DNA from: Mycoplasmatota bacterium
GTDB taxonomy: Bacteria; Bacillota_I; Bacilli_A; Acholeplasmatales; Acholeplasmataceae
Direction: 5' to 3'
NCBI GenBank assembly: GCA_018622495.1
Contig: CP076021.1
Location: 1,178,001-1,242,000, forward strand
DNA: 64,000 bases
Part shown: positions 54,582 through 62,983 of the stretch, piece by piece
Numbering within the stretch: the stretch's first letter is position 1
How the letters are laid out: every line of letters starts with the position of its first letter
Notes under the pieces: model-generated
Told to the model about the DNA's origin: nothing
The model's database searches: none
Seen by the model: only the letters and a program-made list of their open reading frames with translations
Made by a program: the position numbers and the translations under genes

Positions 54582-55271
54582 TTAGTTCGCAAGTATTTCT
54601 GCTCGCATACGTTCTTTTTCTGATTCTAAATCTTTTTTAGCTTCTTCCTTTTCTTGTTCATAAGCAAGTGCTAATTTTTCTTTATTTGTAGACATAATTG
54701 TTCTTGTTAATATAATACCTTCACCTATTAAAAGTAAAATGACTGGGACAATAATAAATATTGCAAATCCAGCAGATGTTTGAAGATAATCTAACGCACT
54801 ACCAAATCCAGAAACTTTAGACGTTGTATAAATTGATATAACATCTTCAATGTTTACAGGTTGATCAGGTTCTGTGTTGTTATTTTCTGAGACATAATTA
54901 TAATCAGCTTGTGTCACAATATACCCTTCGCTTTCGTTGATTTCAACGATTCTATGGGTATTAAATGCATATATTGTTAAGTCAAAGTAAGTAACAATAT
55001 CGCCAACTTCTAATGCTTCTCTTGAATCTTCATCAAGCATTTTAACAAATAACATGTCACCTTTTTCAAATGAATCTTCTAAATCACCATACATAGAGTT
55101 AGATTGTACAGAAAGCATACCAATACCAAATATATTAGCAATGTTATCGTCTCTTTTTACTTTCATATTTGCAATAGAAAATACTAATAAAAATACGATA
55201 GCTGTATAAAATAAAACATTAAGTACAATCTTAATAATTCTTTTTGTAAGTGATGTTTGAGGTTGTTCCAT
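54582..55271 (-). CDS. sipW: SipW-type signal peptidase I, first copy
   Basis: 229 residues. Helix at about 15-35, catalytic serine in SVQSNSMYGD, general-base histidine in FNTHRIVEI (His instead of Lys), IVTQADYN, then a second helix at about 165-190 and a Lys/Glu-rich tail. It is preceded by three SipW-type substrates and followed by the McrB-like gene. It differs clearly from copy two, so each riboswitch-controlled block has its own enzyme nearby. Confidence 0.9.
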   Translation of the reverse strand: MEQPQTSLTKRIIKIVLNVLFYTAIVFLLVFSIANMKVKRDDNIANIFGIGMLSVQSNSMYGDLEDSFEKGDMLFVKMLDEDSREALEVGDIVTYFDLTIYAFNTHRIVEINESEGYIVTQADYNYVSENNNTEPDQPVNIEDVISIYTTSKVSGFGSALDYLQTSAGFAIFIIVPVILLLIGEGIILTRTIMSTNKEKLALAYEQEKEEAKKDLESEKERMRAEILAN

Positions 55272-55378
55272 GCTTTTCTCCTTAGTTCTTTCGTACTTCT
55301 AATCGTTTAATCCAAAGAGGATTGGTAAGTATGCCTGTTTGACATACTTACCAGACTAGATATTTTTTTACTTATTTT

Positions 55379-56314
55379 TTATACACCTTGGAAAACAAAT
55401 GAAGTTGTAACTACTTGTGAAAGAATTGCATTATATGCGTCTGCATCCCAACCTTCTAACCAAATTCTTACTGTTATTTGACCGAAATATGATGCACCAA
55501 ATTCTGGAGTAGCACTTACGTCAGATAAAGTAACAACTTGTTGTGCAGTTGACAATGAAGTAATAGTAGTTAATGTTGTAACATCATCTGCACCAAAAGG
55601 TAAAGCAGTATTTTTACTATAGAAATAATTAGTAGATCCAGCACTACCTTCACCAACAGCAATACCATCTGATAAATCTGCATTAGTTAATTGGCCTAAA
55701 ACATCATTTGTATCTGAAGATGGATTTTCATAACCTACTACAAATGATCCATAGCCTGAACCACTTATCATAGAAATTCTCATCGCATCTGCTGCATTTA
55801 CTACAATATCATCACCAGCTGTAACAGCTCTAGTACTACCTTGATATGAATCGGTAAATGTTGAATCTGAATTCCATGTATAGTCTGGTGATGTTAAAGT
55901 AACATTTGACCAGTTAATAACAGTTGATGTATTAGATCTAAAACTTAGTGGTAATTCGATATAACCCTGAGTTGTACCAGTTAAAGCAGTAGCACCTAAT
56001 GTGAAGAAAGTTGAACCATCTGCAGTAGTTACATGATCAAAATTTGTAAAATCTGGATCTGCAAGAATGAATGCTTCAATATCTGCAGTATTTAAAGTTG
56101 TAACCCAGTTTGCTTCATCTGGAGCGTTAAATACTGTTGAATGATTACCAAGTGAGATTTCAATCCCGCTATCTGCAATAACTTCTGCACTAAATGGTTG
56201 TACTGTTGATGTATTTGTCAACGTAAACCACGCAAATGTTGTAGAACCTAGTGCGAACACTGTTAATACAACCGCAATAATTGATAAAACTAATTTTCTT
56301 GAAATATTTCTCAT
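55379..56314 (-). CDS. SipW-type exported surface protein, WIEG family member 1
   Basis: 311 residues. The signal segment LVLSIIAVVLTVFALGSTTFAWFTLTN ends in T-F-A-W-F. The mature part is Thr/Ser/Asp-rich with few Lys and no Cys, consistent with an extracellular beta-rich protein. Near the C-terminus is IWLEGWDADAYNAI, shared with the next two genes of the operon. A 107-nt gap follows before sipW. AGGAG-like AAGGAGACTAG precedes the ATG. Confidence 0.78.
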   Translation of the reverse strand: MRNISRKLVLSIIAVVLTVFALGSTTFAWFTLTNTSTVQPFSAEVIADSGIEISLGNHSTVFNAPDEANWVTTLNTADIEAFILADPDFTNFDHVTTADGSTFFTLGATALTGTTQGYIELPLSFRSNTSTVINWSNVTLTSPDYTWNSDSTFTDSYQGSTRAVTAGDDIVVNAADAMRISMISGSGYGSFVVGYENPSSDTNDVLGQLTNADLSDGIAVGEGSAGSTNYFYSKNTALPFGADDVTTLTTITSLSTAQQVVTLSDVSATPEFGASYFGQITVRIWLEGWDADAYNAILSQVVTTSFVFQGV

Positions 56315-56365
56315 TTCTAGTCTCCTTATTTTTTCTTTTTTTTATTTTAATTAACTTTCGTTAAG

Positions 56366-57340
56366 TCAATCCACTATTTCTTCAGCTTTATCTAATAATT
56401 TAAACTGAAGTTGAATCTTTAATCGATCACCACTGATCGCATCGAATGCATCCGCATCCCATCCTTCTATCCAAAGTGTCATTCTTATTTTACCTTGATA
56501 GATGGCATTTCCACTTTCATCCTCTAATCCTGTATCTTGAAGTGTTGCTACAATTGATTCATTATCTAATGCTTGATAAGGATTTCTTGGATCATAAGTT
56601 GATAAATCATATTTAACTTGTTGTTCTTGTTCTGGTATATTTATAAATACACGGGTTTTTTCTGTAAAATAACTATAATTCCCATATGTTTTTCCATACC
56701 CTCTTGAACTATCTCCTGAAGGATCAAATATCCAACTAATAAGTGACGTTTCTTCTCTAGTATCTAACTCATTTAGTTCATCATTTAATTCTACAAATGA
56801 CATTCTAACTGCATCACTTGCATAATATATACTTTCATCACCTTTTTCAACAAGTGTTCCAAGTTCATCGTATACAAATGTTAAATCAGATCGCCAGTTG
56901 ACACCTCTAGAAACAATATAAGTTCCACTTGCTGATGAATCAAAAGCAACTTCATCGCTTACATTGTCAATCACATATACTGAATGTGCATCTTCTGTGG
57001 TTTGAAACCAAACATCAAATTGTAAGTAATCTCTTTCATCATTTACATCAGATTCATCTCTAAGTCCACCAGCACTAAATGTTTTACCATCGATGCTTGT
57101 AACTTCATTTAATGTAATGTCTGAGAATAAATTATATAATTGCTCAGCTGATAAATTGTTTGTAAATGTTTGTCCATCAAGTGATATCATCAGTTCTTCA
57201 CCAGAACTTGCTGATAATGATAGGCCTTCTATATTATTAACAGTTGATAAGCTGATCCAAGCAAATGTCACAGTACCAAATGTTATAACTAGTAAAAATA
57301 ATGTTAATAGTGTTAAATTAAACTTTTTAACTAAACCCAT
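56366..57340 (-). CDS. SipW-type exported surface protein, WIEG family member 2
   Basis: 324 residues. The signal segment LTLLTLFLLVITFGTVTFAWISLS has the T-F-A-W motif. The mature protein is acidic. TLWIEGWDADAFDAISG near the C-terminus is followed by a predicted final strand (LKIQLQFKLL). It is a paralogue of 55379-56314, judged by layout and the shared motif. It starts 12 nt after the preceding gene, with GGAG upstream. Confidence 0.78.
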   Translation of the reverse strand: MGLVKKFNLTLLTLFLLVITFGTVTFAWISLSTVNNIEGLSLSASSGEELMISLDGQTFTNNLSAEQLYNLFSDITLNEVTSIDGKTFSAGGLRDESDVNDERDYLQFDVWFQTTEDAHSVYVIDNVSDEVAFDSSASGTYIVSRGVNWRSDLTFVYDELGTLVEKGDESIYYASDAVRMSFVELNDELNELDTREETSLISWIFDPSGDSSRGYGKTYGNYSYFTEKTRVFINIPEQEQQVKYDLSTYDPRNPYQALDNESIVATLQDTGLEDESGNAIYQGKIRMTLWIEGWDADAFDAISGDRLKIQLQFKLLDKAEEIVD

Positions 57341-57352
57341 ATCGTTCCTCCA

Positions 57353-58054
57353 TTATATTGAGAAACTCATTTGCATTTTAATTGATCCACCAGCGATAGC
57401 ATCTGTAGTATCAGGATCTTCACCTTCAATCCACATAAGAATTGAAAACTTTTTAACTTGCTGTGGTGTAAAACGATTTATTGTAGTTCTTGTAATTGTA
57501 TAATCGTCTACAAATAACTCACTATCAGGTAAATCAACTTCATAAACTGGCATATTACCCATTTCATCAGCTTCATCAGGACTCTGATATATTGTTTGAA
57601 CACCATCTTTAATAATCATAACGCGAATGGCTTTATCTAAATCTTTTGTGATTTCTGTGATTCTAATACTATATGTGATATCAACTGTTTCTAACCCATT
57701 ATTTTGAAGATAAAATGTATAAGCCATGTAATCAATATCAGGATCAACATAATTACCATCAGTTTCTTCAACTTGATCAATTTGTAACCAGTTGTATGTG
57801 ATGTCTTGTGCATCTTCAATAGGTTCTGTCATTAATCTTGAACTTTGATTTTCTAATGTTTTAGTTTCAGAAAGTATAATACCTCGATTAAATGCATCAT
57901 AATCAACGCTCATCACAAAGTTTCCTGTATCTTGTCCATAAAATGTAATGATACCGAATGCGAGACTTAATAAGAATGTGATAATTAATCCAGATGTGTA
58001 TATCTTTCTTCGTCTAAGTATTTTATTTGCTGTTAACACTGTAGATAGTTTCAT
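57353..58054 (-). CDS. SipW-type exported surface protein, WIEG family member 3
   Basis: 233 residues from ATG 58054, with GGAG 7 nt upstream. The signal-like helix is IYTSGLIITFLLSLAFGIITFYG, with a less typical cleavage region. The mature part has an acidic beta-rich sequence and ends LMWIEGEDPDTTDAIAGGSIKM, the same C-terminal motif as the next two genes. An in-frame extension to 58147 would translate riboswitch sequence and is rejected. It is the first gene behind the tandem riboswitches. Confidence 0.78.
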   Translation of the reverse strand: MKLSTVLTANKILRRRKIYTSGLIITFLLSLAFGIITFYGQDTGNFVMSVDYDAFNRGIILSETKTLENQSSRLMTEPIEDAQDITYNWLQIDQVEETDGNYVDPDIDYMAYTFYLQNNGLETVDITYSIRITEITKDLDKAIRVMIIKDGVQTIYQSPDEADEMGNMPVYEVDLPDSELFVDDYTITRTTINRFTPQQVKKFSILMWIEGEDPDTTDAIAGGSIKMQMSFSI

Positions 58055-58064
58055 ATCATCACTC

Positions 58065-58168
58065 CAAAAATAAAAGCCGTCATCATTAAAATTTAATGAT
58101 AACTGGCTACCTTTTAAAATATTAGGCCCTATAGCTTTGCGTCCCATAGTTGCCTATGGTTTGCCTTT
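58065..58168 (-). promoter_or_regulatory. c-di-GMP-I riboswitch (GEMM) with terminator, second of the tandem pair
   Basis: Minus strand: GGCAAACC-ATAG-GCAA-CTAT-GGGACGCAAAGC, then GGGCCTAA and GGTAGCCAGTTATCA. The stem is capped by a GCAA (GNRA) loop. The terminator (58065-58107) pairs GCC.GT.ATCATTAA with TTAATGAT.AC.GGC and runs into TTTTATTTTT. Its 5' arm is the aptamer's 3' end. The Shine-Dalgarno of the first gene follows directly. Confidence 0.94.
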
Positions 58169-58192
58169 TACATCCTTTTTAAGTTTGAAAAA

Positions 58193-58293
58193 TAAAAAAG
58201 CCAGCATCATCATGTCAAATGATAACTGGCTACCTTAACTTATTTAGGCCCTATAGTTTTGCGTCCCACAGTTCCCCATGGTTTGCCTTTTAC
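58193..58293 (-). promoter_or_regulatory. c-di-GMP-I riboswitch (GEMM) with terminator, first of the tandem pair
   Basis: Minus strand: GGCAAACCATGG-GGAA-CTGTGGGACGCAAAAC, GGGCCTAA, GGTAGCCAGTTATCA. The terminator GCCAG.ATCAT/ATGAT.CTGGC with TTTTTT lies at 58193-58230. It starts about 10 nt downstream of the predicted transcription start. No promoter is seen between this switch and the second. Confidence 0.94.
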
Positions 58294-58307
58294 ATCTATA
58301 TACACAT

Positions 58308-58336
58308 ATTTTAAAGCATGTGTCTACAAATGTCAA
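58308..58336 (-). promoter_or_regulatory. Promoter of the riboswitch-controlled surface operon
   Basis: On the minus strand a perfect TTGACA (58331-58336), a 17-bp spacer and TAAAAT (58308-58313). This is one of the strongest promoter matches in the window. It lies 22 nt after the stop of the degenerate GGDEF/EAL gene. Confidence 0.85.
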
Positions 58337-58358
58337 CTATTTTATTCACTTTTTATTT

Positions 58359-59783
58359 TTATTTGTCTAAAACTTGATGCCAAGCTTCTGTTCCAATGTA
58401 TCCACGTAGTGATTCTGCAGAAATTGGCTTAGTATAATAATAACCTTGTTGTAATTTAATACCATATTCTAAAGCTTTTTGCATCATAAGTTCATTTTCA
58501 ATCATTTCACAAATAATGATTGTATCGTTATTATGTGCAAATTCAACAAGCAATTTAGCAAATTTAGATTTCATATAATCTTCATCTTCTTTTAAGAACT
58601 CATTATCTAACTTAATAATATCAACTTGAAGATCCGTAACTTTAGATAATGTTTGATAATCTAGTCCAAAGCCATCAATCGCAATCGTAAATCCAATTTG
58701 TTTTAGTGTTTTAATATTTTTAATAATAGTTTCTTGTTTTTCAAATAGTGCAAATTCAATTACTTCTAAAATAATATCTTGTGGCTGTGCTTTATATTTC
58801 TTAATTATTTTTTGCATATCCATTGCAATTGATTCGTTCATTAATTGTTTAGGACTAACATTCATTGAGAATTTGATTTTTTCTTTTGGAAAATATTGAA
58901 ATATTTCTTGTTGCGTTTTAATAATTGATTCTAATCCCCATAGTGCCATCCAATGAATATCACCTGACTGTTCCATAATACCTAAGAATTTAAATGGTGA
59001 TAATAGGCCATGCTCTGGATGATTCCATCTGATTAAAGACTCTACACCATATAATTTTTTTGATTCTACATCTATCATCGGATGATAATACAATTGGAAT
59101 TCTTTGTGTACAATCGCATGTTTTATTTGGTAGTAATACTCAACATGATCGCCACCTTGTTCACTCATTTCTTCTGAATAGATTCTAATATTATTACCAC
59201 CACTACGTTTTATAATATATGTCGCAAGCAATAATGAATTTGTTAAATCCTTTAATGTACGCCCATGCACAGGATAGAATGCTAATGCGATTGAAGCAGT
59301 TGCTTTAATATTAGTATCTCCAAATAATCGTATTGGTTTCACAAGTGATTGTTTAATTTTATGAGCAAAATTCACAACTTCACTTCGATCATAATCATGA
59401 TTGAAGAATAAAATAAGTTCATCAGTTTGCATACGTCCAATTTTAACATTTCTAGGTACTGCTTTTTCCATGTTTTTAATAATCTTTTCTAAAATACTTT
59501 CACTTTCATCTTTACCAAAAGCATTAATGAAATCTGTGAATTTATCTAAATCTACATAGATTAAACTAAATTGTACTTCCCCACCCGTTTTTGCAATATA
59601 AGAAGTAATGACTGAATTAATTTCGTTTTTGGTTAAGACACCTTCAATAGAAAGTGTTTTTTCTTCTTTTAATCTTTTTCTTTCGTGAAAATAAGATAAT
59701 GCTAATAAATAAACTAAAGCAACAGCAAAACCAACAATTAATACAGTTAAAACAATACTTGTTACATCTGAGATTAAAATCAT
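58359..59783 (-). CDS. Degenerate GGDEF-EAL membrane protein, likely c-di-GMP effector
   Basis: 474 residues. One N-terminal helix (about 8-30), a GGDEF-like domain whose signature reads MQTDEL, and an EAL-like domain. In the latter EAL is replaced by ESL (YGVESLIRW), DDFGTG by DGFGLD, and AEGVET by CEMIEN. NVSPKQ, EVIEFAL and KLDNEFL remain. Loss of the second metal-binding Asp makes hydrolysis unlikely, so it may sense c-di-GMP or regulate its partner. It overlaps the upstream gene by 4 nt. Confidence 0.85.
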   Translation of the reverse strand: MILISDVTSIVLTVLIVGFAVALVYLLALSYFHERKRLKEEKTLSIEGVLTKNEINSVITSYIAKTGGEVQFSLIYVDLDKFTDFINAFGKDESESILEKIIKNMEKAVPRNVKIGRMQTDELILFFNHDYDRSEVVNFAHKIKQSLVKPIRLFGDTNIKATASIALAFYPVHGRTLKDLTNSLLLATYIIKRSGGNNIRIYSEEMSEQGGDHVEYYYQIKHAIVHKEFQLYYHPMIDVESKKLYGVESLIRWNHPEHGLLSPFKFLGIMEQSGDIHWMALWGLESIIKTQQEIFQYFPKEKIKFSMNVSPKQLMNESIAMDMQKIIKKYKAQPQDIILEVIEFALFEKQETIIKNIKTLKQIGFTIAIDGFGLDYQTLSKVTDLQVDIIKLDNEFLKEDEDYMKSKFAKLLVEFAHNNDTIIICEMIENELMMQKALEYGIKLQQGYYYTKPISAESLRGYIGTEAWHQVLDK

Positions 59784-62359
59784 TTTCTTCTTCCCTCCTT
59801 TTTAATCTTTGAAACATCTAATGTTTTTGTCTTATTCACATTGTATACTTGAATTAAATTAATTGCTTCAAATTTTGTAACTGGTTTAGAGACTAAGTAA
59901 CCTTGTATAATGTCACAACCATTTTTATAAACAATTAAATTTTGTTTATTTGTTTCAACACCTTCAGCAATCACTTCTAGATTAACATTTTTCGCTAGAT
60001 TTGAAATCATTTGAACAATAGCTCTAGCATGGTTATCATTTTCAACATTATCAACGAAAGCTTTATCAATTTTTATTGCATTAATTGGCAACTCTTTTAA
60101 ATATTGTAGTGATGAATATCCTGTCCCAAAATCATCTAAATGAATATTGAAACCATATTTTTGTAGTAATTTTAATTTTGTAATCACAAGTTCAAATGAA
60201 TCAATTAAGAATGTTTCAGTAATTTCAAGACTAATTGAACCCTTTTTAAGTTCATATTGTTCAAACACTGCAATAATTTCATTAACAAACCCTGCTTGAA
60301 GCATTTGTACTGGTGATATATTAATAGATACTTCAACATCAAATGGTTCTAATTCTTTTGCTACTAAGAAAGTTTCATGAAGTGCGATTCTACCAATATC
60401 AATAATCATTGAGTTTTGCTCTGCCATACGAATAAATTTTAGTGGAGATTCAGACATATATCTAGGATTAGTCCATCTAATTAAAGCTTCAAATCCAGTA
60501 ATTCTACCTTGCCCATTATGATACTGCGGTTGAAAGAGCATTTTAAATTCATTTTTAACAATTGCATTTGCTAAATCTAATTCCATACGTTTAGTTCTTG
60601 ACGCAGTAATACTTAATGATACATCATAGACAAAACTATTTTTCATCGTTTGTTGTTTAGCATGTTCTAAAGATAGCATTGTATTATCTAGTGAAGTTTG
60701 TGCATTTAATATTTCATATTTATCAGTTTCAATATAGAATACACCAAATTTTGCATCTACATTTAATAAGTTTCTTTCTAGAGTAACTGGTTGATCAAAT
60801 TTTTGAGATATCTTATCAATCCAATTAACCACCCATTTATAATCATCTAGTCCAGTAAACAATACAATATATCGGTCTGCTTCTAGATTAAATAGCATGC
60901 TTGAATAACCTTCTAATGTTTCTAGTGCAAATTCTGAAATAAGTCTAAGGAATCTATCCCCATTCTTTTTACCAAGCAATAAGTTGATTTTATTAAAAGA
61001 AACAATATCAAATGCAACTAAAGCATTTTTTTCGCTAATTTGTTCTGGATCTTTAAATAACTCTTCTAATACTTGCATCAATGAATTTTTATTTGGAAGG
61101 TTAGTTGTTGAATTCATCAGCGCTAATGTCTTATATGCATCAAACTTACCTTCTGTGCCAGTCACATCATCACCAATTAAAATATAACCACCACGAGTTT
61201 TTGTGGGAATAAATCTAATATATTTTATTTCATCATCAATATTGAATAATGCAGTAAAAGATTTTTGACGTTCGATATGTTCGATTAAATTATTATATAT
61301 TTCATTTTCTTTAAGTCTAAAATCACTCACATTGTTATAAATATCTTGATCACCTAGAAAGGCATTAAACGATTTATTATAAGATAATATAAATCCATCT
61401 TTTTTAATTCTAATAATATATGGTTTTGTATAATAAAGTGTTAACCTTGCAGTTTGGATATCTTCTATACGTCTTGATAAAATTTTATAAATCATAATTG
61501 TTGAAAATGTATATATTAAAATAATAACAAAAAATAGAGCCCAAAGTATACCTGTTAAATATCCTAGGGATAATCTAATTGCTTGTGTTTCATAGATAAC
61601 TGCAAAACTTAATGCACTATCAGTTGACTGTTGAATATAGATAGGTGCATATACTAAATAATCATCACCACTAAATGCTGTTGTATCTAAGATACCTGCA
61701 TTACGGCTAATGATTTCAGCTGAAAATCGATCAATATAATTTTGAGAATATCCCGCATCTCTAAAGTAATCATTAAAATATAAAGTTGTGTTTTCATTAT
61801 CACTGGTATAAAAAACTAAATTATCTGATGAAATGATATAGTAATCACTAATTAAATCATTACTAGAAAAATATGTATTGATATAACGTGATGCATCAAA
61901 AAAAGCAATATATTCATCTACTTTGAAGATGATATAAGTCCCTCCAAAATCATTTGTGTTAAAAGCATCATTAAAATCATACATCGCATATGCTTGATTA
62001 AAATCTTCATTAAAATAAGAATCATCAAATGTATATGTAGTTTCATCAATTGTCACATCTCTACCATCGATGATGCCTATGTCAATTAATGACTCATAAA
62101 GGACATCAAAAGTTGCAGGATTGATGTCTATTATTGGATTTGAAGAAGATTCGATTAAATCTTCAAAACGATAATAGTCATAACTCACTTGCAAAGCAAA
62201 AAGAGAAGCCGTGTCTTCTATGTTTGTGACAAGCTCTTGTTCAGCTTGTTTTAGGATATAATTATTTGTAATTCTTACATATGCAAAAAATATTGCTACC
62301 ATTAAAATGAGATATGCAAAAATTAAAGTCATCGCAAACTGCCAAGTATTTCTTTTCAT
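59780..62359 (-). CDS. Membrane sensor with degenerate GGDEF and intact EAL phosphodiesterase domain
   Basis: 859 residues from ATG 62359 (GGAG upstream; ATG 62383 is less well supported). Helix at about 8-30, a large extracytoplasmic sensor region, helix near 275-300, a PAS-like segment (IRIKKDGFILSYNKSFNAFLGD), a GGDEF-like domain with EADRY at the signature, and a full EAL domain: FEALIRW, INISPVQ, LEITET, LDDFGTGYSSL, IKIDKAFV, IAEGVET, QGYLVSKP. It should hydrolyse c-di-GMP to pGpG. Located just upstream of c-di-GMP riboswitch genes, it can set the signal they read. Confidence 0.9.
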   Translation of the reverse strand: MKRNTWQFAMTLIFAYLILMVAIFFAYVRITNNYILKQAEQELVTNIEDTASLFALQVSYDYYRFEDLIESSSNPIIDINPATFDVLYESLIDIGIIDGRDVTIDETTYTFDDSYFNEDFNQAYAMYDFNDAFNTNDFGGTYIIFKVDEYIAFFDASRYINTYFSSNDLISDYYIISSDNLVFYTSDNENTTLYFNDYFRDAGYSQNYIDRFSAEIISRNAGILDTTAFSGDDYLVYAPIYIQQSTDSALSFAVIYETQAIRLSLGYLTGILWALFFVIILIYTFSTIMIYKILSRRIEDIQTARLTLYYTKPYIIRIKKDGFILSYNKSFNAFLGDQDIYNNVSDFRLKENEIYNNLIEHIERQKSFTALFNIDDEIKYIRFIPTKTRGGYILIGDDVTGTEGKFDAYKTLALMNSTTNLPNKNSLMQVLEELFKDPEQISEKNALVAFDIVSFNKINLLLGKKNGDRFLRLISEFALETLEGYSSMLFNLEADRYIVLFTGLDDYKWVVNWIDKISQKFDQPVTLERNLLNVDAKFGVFYIETDKYEILNAQTSLDNTMLSLEHAKQQTMKNSFVYDVSLSITASRTKRMELDLANAIVKNEFKMLFQPQYHNGQGRITGFEALIRWTNPRYMSESPLKFIRMAEQNSMIIDIGRIALHETFLVAKELEPFDVEVSINISPVQMLQAGFVNEIIAVFEQYELKKGSISLEITETFLIDSFELVITKLKLLQKYGFNIHLDDFGTGYSSLQYLKELPINAIKIDKAFVDNVENDNHARAIVQMISNLAKNVNLEVIAEGVETNKQNLIVYKNGCDIIQGYLVSKPVTKFEAINLIQVYNVNKTKTLDVSKIKKEGRRK

Positions 62360-62378
62360 CTTAATCTCCACCGAACTA

Positions 62379-62410
62379 TACACTTATAGTGTACTTTCAA
62401 TTTTATTATA
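62379..62410 (-). promoter_or_regulatory. Putative promoter and palindrome of the GGDEF/EAL operon
   Basis: TATAAT on the minus strand (62405-62410) without a good -35, then TACACT-TAT-AGTGTA (62379-62393) in the leader just downstream. The palindrome could be an operator. Confidence 0.4.
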
Positions 62411-62469
62411 TAACAAAAAAAATAAAAAAACATCGTATTTAACCACATTAAAAATGTGTGATATTGCAT

Positions 62470-62498
62470 AAAAAAAGACTATATATGTAATATATAGC
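62470..62498 (-). terminator. Terminator after ogt
   Basis: GGCTATATAT-TAC-ATATATAGTC followed by seven T residues on the minus strand, 10 nt beyond the ogt stop. Confidence 0.8.
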
Positions 62499-62508
62499 CC
62501 TTAAAGTT

Positions 62509-62970
62509 TTATTTATATTTTTTCTCAAGAAGCAATAGTTTTTCTTTTAAAGAAACATGTTCAACACCTGAATAACCTGTAAGATTGCCATTTTTACCAA
62601 TGACTCGATGACAAGGAATCATGACAGCTATTGGGTTATTTTTACATGCTTGACCGACTGCTCTCATCGATTTAGGATGCCCAATTAATGTTGCAACTTC
62701 ACTATAAGACATCGTTGTCCCATAAGGTATTTTTTTAAGTGCATCAATGACTTTTTTTTGAAATATTGTCAAATGATCATAGTTAAAATCAAATGGAAAA
62801 CCACTTAATTTACCTGCAAAATATTGATCTAAAGCAGCATTAATTTCTTTGTTATTTTCACTGTTTTTATCCACTTCATCAAAGTGAAATGCCAAGCTGT
62901 ATATACACTTGTTTTTATATGTATATTTAATCGATCCAAGTGGTGACTCATAATAACCAATGTTCATCAT
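62509..62970 (-). CDS. ogt: Methylated-DNA--protein-cysteine methyltransferase
   Basis: 153 residues. The suicide cysteine lies in the signature IPCHRVIGKNG. GTTMSYSEVATLIGHPKSMRAVGQACKNNP is the helix-turn-helix and Asn hinge. It removes alkyl groups from O6-guanine. AGGTGA is upstream of two adjacent ATGs (62970, 62967). Codirectional with nudF (13-nt gap). Confidence 0.94.
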   Translation of the reverse strand: MMNIGYYESPLGSIKYTYKNKCIYSLAFHFDEVDKNSENNKEINAALDQYFAGKLSGFPFDFNYDHLTIFQKKVIDALKKIPYGTTMSYSEVATLIGHPKSMRAVGQACKNNPIAVMIPCHRVIGKNGNLTGYSGVEHVSLKEKLLLLEKKYK

Positions 62971-62983
62971 ATTATCACCTACA

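Noticed and set aside
58055-58147. N-terminal extension of the first surface protein gene.
   Set aside because: It would translate the riboswitch terminator and aptamer; GGAG precedes ATG 58054.
49585-58295. The three similar hairpin regions as REP-like repeats or a CRISPR array.
   Set aside because: They match the c-di-GMP-I aptamer core in order and each precedes a gene; spacing and number do not fit an array.
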